A stretch of 20,589 bases of DNA from a virus: IMG/VR virus record IMGVR_UViG_3300017917_002008, positions 1 to 20,589 of that record; one strand, written 5' to 3'. Positions 14,123 to 20,322 of the stretch are shown here, piece after piece. A program made the position numbers and the translations under genes. Every line of letters begins with the position of its first letter. Position 1 is the first letter of the stretch. Under the pieces are notes generated by a model. It saw only the letters and a program-made list of their open reading frames with translations. It had not been told where the DNA came from and did not search any database.

Positions 14123-14386
14123 GTGTCTTCCGATAACTATTTTGTAATTAGAGAACATCCAAAAATTGATGGTGCCTTCACATACGTTATGGGATTTGAG
14201 TCAGATTCTCGTAATCATGGAAAAAATATATTTGTAGATATTCCAGTAAGAGATAGCGATCCAATATTTTATAGTTTTGATGATGCTATGAACGCAGCAC
14301 TATCAGACTACTCAGAGTATGGTGTAGTAACACATCCAGAATGTGAGAAATATGAATCGTTTTTTAAAGCAGAAATAACAAATTAA
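14123..14386 (+). CDS. Hypothetical protein (87 aa)
   Basis: 87 residues starting at GTG with AAAGGTGG upstream. It is mixed alpha/beta, with an acidic surface and no Cys cluster beyond a single Cys; the visible blocks are YFVIREHPKIDGAF and FYSFDDAMNAALSDYS. It shares one base with the SET-domain gene (TAATG). No function is assigned. Confidence 0.6.
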   Translation: MSSDNYFVIREHPKIDGAFTYVMGFESDSRNHGKNIFVDIPVRDSDPIFYSFDDAMNAALSDYSEYGVVTHPECEKYESFFKAEITN

Positions 14387-14778
14387 TGATATTTAAAAAA
14401 ACATTAAATAAATATATGCATTCATCAAAAATATATTTAAATACAAATAAGTATGGCTACGGAGTATATGCTGGAAAAAAAATTAAGAAGGGTGAGGTTG
14501 TAGAATATGCCCCAGTTTATAGACTTGTAAATTGTGATGGAAATGATAATCCGCATTTTTTTACCTGGGGTCATGATAAAAAGGGTCCAATTTGGGTTGC
14601 AGCAACTGGATTTTTTCCCTTTTACAATCACTCATTTAATCCAAATGTTGAAACTTTAAGAGATTATGAAACGGATATAATGACTATGGTTGCTATTAAA
14701 GATATAAATAAAGATGAAGAACTGTGTCATCAGTATAGATCAGCACCATGGAGAAAGGTTTTTAAGGGACTAAAATGA
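14386..14778 (+). CDS. SET-domain protein methyltransferase-like
   Basis: 130 residues forming a minimal SET domain (PF00856). GYGVYAGKKIKKGEVVEYAP (24-43) is the N-SET block. YNHSFNPNVE (80-89) contains the NHSxxPN-type SAM-binding and pseudoknot motif, and IKDINKDEELCHQY (104-117) is the C-SET block with its terminal Tyr. SET enzymes methylate protein lysines; bacterial and viral examples are rarer than eukaryotic ones. The likely target is a phage or host protein. Cys50 and Cys114 are too few for the post-SET zinc cluster. The gene is coupled to its neighbours by TAATG and ATGA overlaps. Confidence 0.75.
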   Translation: MIFKKTLNKYMHSSKIYLNTNKYGYGVYAGKKIKKGEVVEYAPVYRLVNCDGNDNPHFFTWGHDKKGPIWVAATGFFPFYNHSFNPNVETLRDYETDIMTMVAIKDINKDEELCHQYRSAPWRKVFKGLK

Positions 14779-14885
14779 TTAAATGGATTAAAGACTTAGC
14801 GTGGATAGTTCAAATAAGATGGATTATATTTACTACTCGTAAAAGAAGAAAGAATTATGGCTGGGATAACAAATCAGATAAGTAG
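14775..14885 (+). CDS. Tiny Trp/Arg-rich protein (36 aa)
   Basis: 36 residues with an amphipathic or membrane-associating N-terminus (WIKDLAWIVQIRWIIF) and a basic C-terminus. It starts on the ATGA overlap with the SET gene and overlaps the next zinc-ribbon frame, so it looks like part of the operon, though its short length makes the call tentative. Confidence 0.5.
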   Translation: MIKWIKDLAWIVQIRWIIFTTRKRRKNYGWDNKSDK

Positions 14886-14961
14886 TTGTGTAGTTCCATG
14901 GGGTCATAAATATAATTATTTTGATTATTGTACAGAGTGTGGGAGTGATAGACCATGGTAG
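14857..14961 (+). CDS. Tiny zinc-ribbon-like protein (34 aa)
   Basis: 34 residues with Cys11, His18, Cys25 and Cys28 (C..H......C..C), a half zinc-ribbon or knuckle pattern. It starts inside the upstream tiny gene (29-nt overlap) and ends 7 nt into the next gene. Length and overlap make it tentative, but the Cys spacing and a plausible run-on to the next ATG support it. Confidence 0.5.
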   Translation: MAGITNQISSCVVPWGHKYNYFDYCTECGSDRPW

Positions 14962-15218
14962 ATCATGATCACTCTAAGTGCGAACCTAATGAAGAAACTA
15001 AGGCTGCCATGGAAGAAGCGATGATAGAAAAAGACAAACCTTCTTTTCAGGAATTTTTAGATGAACTTCGTAATGATAGAGAAGAGAGAGATAACTATAT
15101 CTATAATCTTGCGTTAGAAAGTATAAATAGAAATAAAGAAATTTTAGATCGCCTCGGCTCTGATTATGATGAAAATGGAATACCCTACTGGGAAAAAAAT
15201 AAAAATCAAGATAATTAA
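14955..15218 (+). CDS. Charged hypothetical protein (87 aa)
   Basis: 87 residues, Glu/Lys/Asp-rich and helical, with an HDHSKC start that could bind a metal. A short coiled-coil-like region (RNDREERDNYIYNLALESINRNKEIL) follows. It overlaps the preceding tiny gene by 7 nt and abuts the next gene directly. Proteins of this style recur in aquatic phage contigs, but the function is unknown. Confidence 0.6.
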   Translation: MVDHDHSKCEPNEETKAAMEEAMIEKDKPSFQEFLDELRNDREERDNYIYNLALESINRNKEILDRLGSDYDENGIPYWEKNKNQDN

Positions 15219-15440
15219 ATGGGTTATAATGGATATGTGGAACAAAATCCACCAAATAAAACTGAAGGTGAAAGTATGCCCTGGGAAAGACTACAAAAGA
15301 TTTTACTAGAACTACAAAAGGTTAGCGATCATAGATATGGTCCTGGACCAACATTTTGGAACGACGTAGATATAACTGGTAAGTTCCCTAATAAATCTGA
15401 ATTAATGAAAGTAAAAAAAGAAAGTAAAAAGAAAAAATGA
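15219..15440 (+). CDS. Small hypothetical protein (73 aa)
   Basis: 73 residues whose ATG directly follows the previous stop. It has a helical core (WERLQKILLELQKV) and a strongly basic C-terminus (KVKKESKKKK) that may contact nucleic acid. It overlaps the next tiny membrane gene by 4 nt (ATGA). No family is recognised. Confidence 0.55.
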   Translation: MGYNGYVEQNPPNKTEGESMPWERLQKILLELQKVSDHRYGPGPTFWNDVDITGKFPNKSELMKVKKESKKKK

Positions 15441-15520
15441 TCGGCGGTATTTTTACAATGATCGTAATATCTGTTTTAATGCTATTCGGTATGTATAACA
15501 TTATAAATAAGAATAGATAA
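15437..15520 (+). CDS. Tiny membrane peptide (27 aa)
   Basis: 27 residues that are almost entirely one transmembrane helix (IFTMIVISVLMLFGMYNII) ending in NKNR. It starts on an ATGA overlap and ends 3 nt before the second 2OG oxygenase. Operon position is the main support. Confidence 0.5.
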   Translation: MIGGIFTMIVISVLMLFGMYNIINKNR

Positions 15521-15523
15521 GTT

Positions 15524-16147
15524 ATGTCTAATATTCAAATTAAATTCGATTATATGCATTTAAGTTCGGCGGCGAAACTAGAGTATTATTTGGACAAATT
15601 AACTAGTCCCTCTAATCAGCCCCTAATCAATTCAGCCTTAGGTCTTAGCCCTGATCAAGCCTCGAAGGTATCTAGAGAATGTCCTATATTACCATTATCT
15701 GATAATGAAGAAAATAATGAAATATCTTTAATGCTTACAGAATTAGTACTTGAAATAAAAGAAGAATTAGAGGACTTTTATAATACTAAATTAGAACTTA
15801 AGAATTGTGTATACAACAACATGCTTGAAGGGTCCTTTATAGGATTTCATGCCGATACAGCCCATTTAGAAGATGGAGAATGGGTTGAGGAAGAAGAGGC
15901 ACCATTTGAATACTCTGCCCTATTTTATTTTAATGACAACTATGAGGGTGGAGAATTATCGTTTCCAACCTTAGGAAAAGACTTTGTAATAAAGCCTAAG
16001 AAAAATAGTTTAGTATATTTTAAAGGAGACTCTAATTTGCCTCATCAGGTCAATGAAATAACTAAGGGCATAAGAAAGAATTTAGTATTGTTTTTTGGCA
16101 ACCCCAATGCAAAGGGCGAATACATACATAACTTTGAGGAACAATGA
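15524..16147 (+). CDS. 2OG-Fe(II) oxygenase (second copy)
   Basis: 207 residues. Iron ligands His109 and Asp111 (FHADTAH) and His174 (LPHQV) with Arg184 (GIRKN) form the facial triad and 2OG site. NDNYEGGELSFP (137-148) and IKPK are shared with the oxygenase at 12148, yet the N-terminal halves differ strongly, so the two are diverged paralogues or independent acquisitions. The function is hydroxylation of an unknown substrate. It overlaps the next gene by 4 nt (ATGA). The insert HLEDGEWVEEEEAPFE lies between the HxD motif and the core strand. Confidence 0.85.
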   Translation: MSNIQIKFDYMHLSSAAKLEYYLDKLTSPSNQPLINSALGLSPDQASKVSRECPILPLSDNEENNEISLMLTELVLEIKEELEDFYNTKLELKNCVYNNMLEGSFIGFHADTAHLEDGEWVEEEEAPFEYSALFYFNDNYEGGELSFPTLGKDFVIKPKKNSLVYFKGDSNLPHQVNEITKGIRKNLVLFFGNPNAKGEYIHNFEEQ

Positions 16148-16851
16148 AAATCTATCACTACTATCATATTTGGGCTGACGGCAAATGGGAACTACCCGTA
16201 TCTGAACATTTGGCGGTATTAAATGAATCTGCTTTAATGGGTAATCTAAAAGAATTTAACATAGGTATAGTAGGCAAAGAAGAAAATAGAATTAAGGTAA
16301 AAGAATATCTAGAAAAAAATGTATTAAAGTATTCTATAGTTGCAGAGGCCAATGAAGGCTTTGAACAAGAGACTATGGATAAGATGGTTGAATGTTCTTC
16401 CAAAAATGGAGTCATACTTTATGCCCATACAAAGGGTTCTTCTAACGATACAGAGTTTGAACACATTTGGAGAAGGTCAATGAATCATGATCTAATTAAA
16501 GACTGGGTTAGTTGTCTTGAACTACTAGGTCTTTATGCTGCTGTAGGAACTCACTATGCTATTCCTACCGACTCAGGGATGATCTGTAACAATCGTAATG
16601 TCAAAACCGAAAGAGGATTCTTCTACGGGAACTTCTTCTGGACTCATGTGAGATATGCCAAAGCCCTGGGGTATCCAAATAGAAGTTTGACATCTTATGA
16701 AATTTATAGTAGGATAGATGCAGAATATTGGTTATTAGGATTAAAAGAAAAGGTAGAAAATATTTTTAAAAGAAAGTTTAAAGTCTATGATAAAAATCCA
16801 TACTTTGACGAAAAACATTTTATTGATCATAGAGTAGAAGGAGAAGTATGA
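16144..16851 (+). CDS. Glycosyltransferase-like protein (rhamnan-synthesis F style)
   Basis: 235 residues. YAHTKGSSN (93-101), HIWRRSMNH (107-115), AVGTHYAIP (133-141) and YGNFFWTH (161-168) form a motif set reminiscent of RgpF/rhamnan-synthesis-type and other GT-like proteins, in which a TKG segment and a G-x-x-FW strand bracket the active site. No DxD is evident. Membership is inferred from motifs, so it is tentative. It is coupled to the 2OG oxygenase upstream (ATGA) and to a tiny membrane protein downstream (ATGA). It may add a residue to the same surface glycan as the main island. Confidence 0.55.
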   Translation: MKIYHYYHIWADGKWELPVSEHLAVLNESALMGNLKEFNIGIVGKEENRIKVKEYLEKNVLKYSIVAEANEGFEQETMDKMVECSSKNGVILYAHTKGSSNDTEFEHIWRRSMNHDLIKDWVSCLELLGLYAAVGTHYAIPTDSGMICNNRNVKTERGFFYGNFFWTHVRYAKALGYPNRSLTSYEIYSRIDAEYWLLGLKEKVENIFKRKFKVYDKNPYFDEKHFIDHRVEGEV

Positions 16852-16964
16852 TTGAATTTATAGCCTTATTTATAATCTTTGGAAGTTTCTTTTTTATAGA
16901 TAAATCTAAGAGATATTTTGGCAAGGACAAGAACAACCACTGGAGGCATCCCTTTAACCCATGA
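16848..16964 (+). CDS. Tiny membrane protein (38 aa)
   Basis: 38 residues: an N-terminal membrane helix rich in Phe and Ile (IEFIALFIIFGSFFFI) and a basic cytoplasmic tail (KSKRYFGKDKNNHWRHPFNP). ATGA overlaps at both ends place it in the operon. No family is recognised. Confidence 0.55.
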   Translation: MIEFIALFIIFGSFFFIDKSKRYFGKDKNNHWRHPFNP

Positions 16965-17164
16965 AAAGGTACAAAAAATCGGGGGAAGAATTAGAAGTAT
17001 TAAACTTTCCTATAGACCTAATAATACATACTAAAGTACCTAATAAGTATTTATTAATAGACCAAGAAACAAATGAAGTTTATATCGGAGATAAATCAGG
17101 ATATTGGACTAATATAGGATATCTACATAATGATCAAATAATCGTCCAAAATGGGCTATTTTAG
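16961..17164 (+). CDS. Small hypothetical protein (67 aa), last gene of the operon
   Basis: 67 residues, probably beta-rich (KYLLIDQETNEVYIGDKSGYWTNIGYL). GGAGG lies upstream (about 16942-16946). It overlaps the previous gene by 4 nt and ends in the loop of a terminator-like hairpin. It closes the rightward operon that began at the speD promoter. No function is assigned. Confidence 0.55.
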   Translation: MKRYKKSGEELEVLNFPIDLIIHTKVPNKYLLIDQETNEVYIGDKSGYWTNIGYLHNDQIIVQNGLF

Positions 17165-17171
17165 CCTTTTT
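17154..17171 (+). terminator. Possible short terminator at the end of the rightward operon
   Basis: GGCT (17154-17157), loop ATTTT, AGCC (17163-17166) and then five T (17167-17171). The stem is only 4-5 bp, and the stop codon TAG lies across it. It is suitable in position but weak. Confidence 0.4.
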
Positions 17172-17271
17172 AATACCCCCTGGACATTGCTTTATAGAAT
17201 TAAAAATGATATAAGAATTTATAAATAGGATTATATTGGAATAAAATGGAGGAAAGTGGTAGATTGAGCAT

Positions 17272-17295
17272 ACCATATCTTAATCGTAATGTCAA
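17272..17295 (-). promoter_or_regulatory. Promoter-like copy facing left: TTGACA...TATGCT
   Basis: On the minus strand TTGACA (17295-17290), then TTACGAT...ATATGG and TATGCT (about 17272-17267). It matches the element at 18085-18114 in content and order (TTGACA, TTACGAT, ATATGGTAT) except for 4-5 nt indels. It would fire leftward, antisense to the end of the rightward operon. Confidence 0.35.
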
Positions 17296-17341
17296 TAGAC
17301 CCATGACAAATAAATAATTTCATTATATTATGTCAAATATT

Positions 17342-17370
17342 CCAGGATTTTTTCATATTCTTCGTAATAC
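17342..17370 (+). repeat. Direct repeat copy A: CCAGG-N14-TTCGTAATAC
   Basis: CCAGG at 17342-17346 and TTCGTAATAC at 17361-17370, 19 nt between their first bases. A longer similarity upstream (TTATG..AAATAT) is shared with copy B. Confidence 0.65.
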
Positions 17371-17384
17371 TTTTATAAAAATAT

Positions 17385-17422
17385 ATGCAAATATTTTGCC
17401 TGATTCCAGGCATATTTTGCAT
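17385..17422. repeat. Imperfect hairpin in the intergenic region
   Basis: ATGCAAA...GCCTG (17385-17402) pairs with CAGGC...TTTGCAT (17407-17422), with one AT-rich bulge and a 4-nt loop. Its right arm contains the CCAGG of repeat copy C. Confidence 0.65.
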
Positions 17423-17434
17423 TATTCGTAATAC
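17406..17434 (+). repeat. Direct repeat copy C: CCAGG-N14-TTCGTAATAC
   Basis: CCAGG at 17406-17410 and TTCGTAATAC at 17425-17434, with exactly the spacing of copies A and B. It is embedded in the hairpin at 17385-17422. Confidence 0.65.
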
Positions 17435-17501
17435 TTTTTAATGTATTATGTATGTATTATTATTTAAAGTAGATAGATAATTATAGATTTTATTACCCCG
17501 C

Positions 17502-18056
17502 CTAAATCTCGGCGTAAACGATGGGCCCCGCACATGCTGGGTTGTATTCAATGGCAGCACTGACGGCAATTTTTAGCCGCTTCGTAATGTCTTTGTAGGA
17601 TCGAGTTGTGTATAGGGAGCCGAAGGCTAGGTGGGAGCCGCTCCCTATAGCACCTTCTAAGTACTCATTGAACTGGAAGTCCTCCGAATTAAATTCAAAG
17701 AGTCTTCCCTTTACTGCAATGAGTGCCGAGAGCCCGCCTTCGCCTTTTTCGTCAACGGAGGGGGAAGTAGAAGGAGAATATAAATTAATAGCATTCTTAA
17801 AACATAATGCAAATTTAGTTCTCATAAATTTTAATAAATCTTTATTTGGCACATTTGGATCTGGAAGATCAATACTGTGCAATAATTGGCCAAGGCCAGT
17901 TTCACCAGCATATCCTATTAAATATTTTCCATTTCTTTGTATTTTAGGATCTAATATAGGAGTCATAATACTTTCATCAGATGCCCCCGAATCCGCTGCC
18001 ATATAAACTTTGCGGGGGGTAGAAAGATTATCTACAATACCTACTATACAAGTCAT
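17502..18056 (-). CDS. Proteasome/HslV-like Ntn hydrolase
   Basis: 184 residues. After Met removal, Thr2 would be the N-terminal nucleophile (T-C-I-V-G). MAADSGAS supplies Asp22, DPKIQ supplies Lys38 in the usual proteasome Lys33-like position, YAGE follows, and AIGSGSHLAFGSLY matches the GSG core of proteasome-beta/HslV proteins. It is close to HslV in length (about 175). The natural role would be peptide-bond or related hydrolysis; no HslU-type ATPase is present. The ribosome binding site AAGGTGGAG and a good promoter precede it. The 3' half (17502-about 17765) is about 50% GC, the 5' half about 25-35%, a sharp break near codon 97. The gene is flanked by degenerate direct repeats. Confidence 0.75.
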   Translation of the reverse strand: MTCIVGIVDNLSTPRKVYMAADSGASDESIMTPILDPKIQRNGKYLIGYAGETGLGQLLHSIDLPDPNVPNKDLLKFMRTKFALCFKNAINLYSPSTSPSVDEKGEGGLSALIAVKGRLFEFNSEDFQFNEYLEGAIGSGSHLAFGSLYTTRSYKDITKRLKIAVSAAIEYNPACAGPIVYAEI

Positions 18057-18084
18057 TACTCCACCTTAATATATATACTGGACA

Positions 18085-18114
18085 ATAATACCATATATCG
18101 TAATACCATGTCAA
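18085..18114 (-). promoter_or_regulatory. Promoter TTGACA-N18-TATTAT for the Ntn hydrolase
   Basis: Minus strand TTGACA (18114-18109), 18 nt, TATTAT (18090-18085). A CTGGA-N14-ATCGTAATACC sequence (from 18078) spans the promoter and may be a degenerate fourth copy of the repeat, which would suit an operator. Confidence 0.65.
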
Positions 18115-18146
18115 TATCTGGAAAATATAACGAAGTTATGAAATAT

Positions 18147-18175
18147 CCAGGAAATTTTTATATCCTTCGTAATAT
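18147..18175 (+). repeat. Direct repeat copy B: CCAGG-N14-TTCGTAATA
   Basis: CCAGG at 18147-18151 and TTCGTAATA at 18166-18174, spaced as in copies A and C. It lies in the intergenic region upstream of the Ntn hydrolase promoter and follows a small dyad (ATAAC-GAA-GTTAT, about 18127-18139). Confidence 0.65.
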
Positions 18176-18180
18176 CAATA

Positions 18181-18209
18181 TTGACAAAATTTAAAAGATA
18201 TGATATAAG
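18181..18209 (+). promoter_or_regulatory. Rightward promoter TTGACA-N17-TATAAG with extended -10, antisense
   Basis: TTGACA (18181-18186), 17 nt, TATAAG (18204-18209) preceded by TGA (extended -10). It points rightward into the 3' end of the leftward operon, where no plus-strand gene is visible. It could produce an antisense or small RNA. Confidence 0.55.
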
Positions 18210-18253
18210 CCAATCCATATGGTTTTTAGACCCCCGTCAAGATGTATTACAGT

Positions 18254-18559
18254 CTAATCTTTCTTAGGGGATCTGTATGCAGACTTTGCCATGTCCTCGA
18301 TAGTTTCATAGATAGCATCAGGGTTGCATCCAATTAGATTGCAGACTTCATCCCAAGTATAGTCTAGGTGCAAGATAGCGTCACCCTCGTTCATTGTAAT
18401 TAAGTCATTGGCTAGAAGCATGGCTAATGGAACACCAATATCATTTTTAGTTTTAAATGGTATTAGTCTTTCATCATCTCTAAATCGTCTAACAAATGCT
18501 GTAATTAGGATTGCTCTTTCTTTAAAGCCTAATGAATACCTGCCGTCATCAAATGACAT
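18254..18559 (-). CDS. Hypothetical protein (101 aa)
   Basis: 101 residues, mainly helical, with charged patches. YTWDEVCNLIGCNPDAIYETIEDM in the C-terminal half has a helix-turn-helix feel, so a DNA-binding role is possible, but no family is recognised. It overlaps the upstream gene by 11 nt. About 200 nt of intergenic sequence separates it from the Ntn hydrolase. Confidence 0.6.
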   Translation of the reverse strand: MSFDDGRYSLGFKERAILITAFVRRFRDDERLIPFKTKNDIGVPLAMLLANDLITMNEGDAILHLDYTWDEVCNLIGCNPDAIYETIEDMAKSAYRSPKKD

Positions 18560-18818
18560 CTTTTATCAACTTCTTTCCGTGGACTATGTGTTCATTATAC
18601 TCTATAGAGGCGACAATTAAGTCTGCTGGTATCTCAATGCCGTGTCTGTCTATTTGATAATTTATTCCGTCAGCAAAGTTTTTTGCCGTAGCAATAATAC
18701 CAATGTGTTCGTCTAAGATATCCTCTGTGATATCAAACTTCCATTGGTTTTGAGTTACTTGACTATTAGCAAATAAATCAACTAACTTTCTAGATATTTT
18801 ATTACTTGAAATACGCAT
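18549..18818 (-). CDS. Hypothetical protein (89 aa)
   Basis: 89 residues, acidic to neutral, with no Cys and no membrane segment. The central block EHIGIIATAKNFADGINYQID and C-terminal IVASIEYNEHIVHGKKLI are featureless for function. It is preceded by AGGAG and by its own promoter (18834-18862). It overlaps the downstream gene by 11 nt. No function is assigned. Confidence 0.6.
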   Translation of the reverse strand: MRISSNKISRKLVDLFANSQVTQNQWKFDITEDILDEHIGIIATAKNFADGINYQIDRHGIEIPADLIVASIEYNEHIVHGKKLIKDVI

Positions 18819-18833
18819 AGTTCTCCTATTATT

Positions 18834-18862
18834 ATTTTATCTGAATTGCTATTAAAAGTCAA
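18834..18862 (-). promoter_or_regulatory. Promoter TTGACT-N17-TAAAAT
   Basis: Minus strand TTGACT (18862-18857), 17 nt, TAAAAT (18839-18834), just before the AGGAG of the gene starting at 18818. Confidence 0.6.
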
Positions 18863-18871
18863 TGCCTAATA

Positions 18872-19087
18872 TTAGTCTTGCTGCACCAGGTTGACTAACT
18901 TACCATCAGGTATGGATATTGTCCTATACTCGTCGTAATTATCAAGAACCAAAACATCAAACCCGTCCTGAGTATCGGTGAGATTAACAACTTCATAGAC
19001 TTCTCCCTTAACCTTGATCAGATCTCCTGGCTCTAGCCAGTTTGCTAAAATGTTATCAATTACTACGTACTCTTCCATGGTTATCAT
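18872..19087 (-). CDS. Small beta-rich protein (71 aa)
   Basis: 71 residues from the ATG at 19087; the open frame extends to 19138, but 4-5 codons of overlap with the upstream gene and a GGGAG about 12 nt upstream favour 19087 (19078 is an alternative). EPGDLIKVKGEVYEVVNLTD followed by DVLVLDNYDEYRTISIPDGKLV suggests a compact beta-barrel or Sm-like fold. No family is certain. Confidence 0.6.
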   Translation of the reverse strand: MITMEEYVVIDNILANWLEPGDLIKVKGEVYEVVNLTDTQDGFDVLVLDNYDEYRTISIPDGKLVNLVQQD

Positions 19088-19091
19088 TGTA

Positions 19092-19340
19092 TCATTCGCT
19101 CCCATCGTCTTCGTATAAAAATTCAACTTTACATTCATCTAATGCACCATCTGCGTATTGGATGTGGTCCAAGTAATTCATGTCCATGTGTTCTTGAATG
19201 GCCTGCTCCAATTCATCAGTGTCGTCGCCTTCAACCATGTCTGCAAATGCTGGATAGATATCTTGAATCTCTTCAGCAGACAGTGTTACAGTTGACCACA
19301 TTTGTAAATCAATTTCTACTTCATTAATTACTTTAGCCAT
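19092..19340 (-). CDS. Acidic hypothetical protein (82 aa)
   Basis: 82 residues with strong net negative charge (many Asp and Glu), a helical centre (AEEIQDIYPAFADMVE) and a beta C-terminus. It overlaps the Api92-like gene by 8 nt upstream. Its stop is 4 nt before the next start. Acidic small phage proteins often mimic DNA or bind host enzymes, but nothing specific supports that here. Confidence 0.6.
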   Translation of the reverse strand: MAKVINEVEIDLQMWSTVTLSAEEIQDIYPAFADMVEGDDTDELEQAIQEHMDMNYLDHIQYADGALDECKVEFLYEDDGSE

Positions 19341-20034
19341 TTACCTTCTCCTTGTGTTTTTCGCATTCTTCTGTTGCTTCTCCGTAACCACATTCTGGAC
19401 ACATGTCAGTTTGACATTCATCACAAAATGGAGTTTCGTCATGCATGTAATCACATTCACGACATTTCCATTCATACTGCTCAACATCTATTTGTTGACC
19501 ATTATTGAACTCTATCTCGCCACCCCAACCAGTTTCTTCTTCATAGTCCAAGGTTAACTTAAGTGTAGGATATTGTAAAGATAGTTTTTGAATTACTTGA
19601 CTTGGAGGTGACCAAGCAGTATCGAATCTATAGACTAAAAAGTATTTTTGATTAGTATCTATTCCTTCATCTATTAAAACTGTTTCTGGATACTCGTCAG
19701 TATCTGCAACAGCAACGTCCCACTTAGTTCCCCAGTTACGAATGTTCCAGTCATACCAGTTATTACTTTGAAACCATTCTTCACCTTCTTTAGGAACACC
19801 AGTATCTTTATCATGTAAGTAGGCATGCATGTCTTCTGGTTTTATGATATTCCAAAAAGCAAATACAGGATTATTAAATGTAGATTCTACTTCTACTAAC
19901 TTTAATTCACCTTCAATACTTTTATAGTCTGCATACTTACGTGTAAATGGTTCACCAACTTGTTTTTTTAATCTAGCAACGTTAAGTTGGTCATTGCCTT
20001 CTACTATTAGTGTATTGAATACCCAGTTAGGCAT
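19333..20034 (-). CDS. Api92/DUF1281-like protein with a C-terminal zinc ribbon
   Basis: 233 residues. MPNWVFNTLIVEG, WNIRNWGTKWDVAV, FDTAWSPPSQVIQKLSLQYP and LDYEEETGWGGEI match the Api92-like ferredoxin-fold family (DUF1281/YubB) found on plasmids and phages. A Cys-rich tail (CREC 191-194, FCDEC near 203-207, CPEC 212-215, plus C224) adds a probable two-zinc ribbon not present in short homologues. Function is unknown in the family; the tail suggests nucleic-acid or protein binding. Just before a 95-aa gene in the same operon. Confidence 0.75.
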   Translation of the reverse strand: MPNWVFNTLIVEGNDQLNVARLKKQVGEPFTRKYADYKSIEGELKLVEVESTFNNPVFAFWNIIKPEDMHAYLHDKDTGVPKEGEEWFQSNNWYDWNIRNWGTKWDVAVADTDEYPETVLIDEGIDTNQKYFLVYRFDTAWSPPSQVIQKLSLQYPTLKLTLDYEEETGWGGEIEFNNGQQIDVEQYEWKCRECDYMHDETPFCDECQTDMCPECGYGEATEECEKHKEKVNG

Positions 20035-20322
20035 TTATTTATCTCCTATCCACTCTAAGTCGTTTAAGATTATCATCAGGTCAACTAATGTGTCAAGTAT
20101 GGCCTCATGCTTAACTTTTTCTTCGTGGGTAAAGAAATGTCCTTGATCTTCTATGTAATGTTCTTTATCTATAATCATTTCATTAAGAATACCTTGAAAA
20201 ATATGCGAGGTAGTTAATTGCTTGGTTCTTAATGCATATTTAACATTATCTGATAATTCTTTTACCTTTGAATGGATATTATCATTTGGTATTATTACTT
20301 TTGGTGGCTCTGGAGTTTTCAT
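20035..20322 (-). CDS. Hypothetical protein (95 aa)
   Basis: 95 residues, helical, with clustered His (HYIEDQGHFFTHEEKVKHE) that could bind metal. GAGG precedes its ATG. It shares bases with the tiny gene upstream (ATGA) and ends 1 nt before the Api92-like ATG. A strong promoter lies 40-70 nt upstream inside that tiny gene. No family is recognised. Confidence 0.6.
   Translation of the reverse strand: MKTPEPPKVIIPNDNIHSKVKELSDNVKYALRTKQLTTSHIFQGILNEMIIDKEHYIEDQGHFFTHEEKVKHEAILDTLVDLMIILNDLEWIGDK

Larger units (their letters stand above)
17172..17501. other. 330-nt intergenic region between convergent genes
   Basis: No convincing gene. It holds a possible extended -10 (TGATATAAG near 17208-17215), a 23-codon frame (17246-17317; MEES...MTNK) with a GGAGG inside it, a promoter-like copy at 17272-17295, two copies of the CCAGG-N14-TTCGTAATAC motif and a strong hairpin. 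It looks like a duplicated regulatory region lacking its gene. Confidence 0.6.

Noticed and set aside
17246-17317. 23-codon frame in the intergenic region as a gene
   Set aside because: It is too short, has no independent support and sits in a duplicated regulatory region; kept only as a note.
17502-17540. Terminator at the 3' end of the Ntn hydrolase (CGCC...GGCG dyad)
   Set aside because: The stem is only 4 bp over the stop codon with no T tract on the minus strand.
17608-18006. Plus-strand open frame of 132 codons opposite the Ntn hydrolase
   Set aside because: The minus-strand frame has catalytic motifs, a promoter and a ribosome binding site; the opposite frame has none.
17284-18174. 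TCGTAAT alone as an iteron or origin repeat
   Set aside because: The 7-mer also occurs repeatedly in coding sequence (Arg-Asn codons); only the CCAGG-N14-TTCGTAATA arrangement is specific to the intergenic regions.
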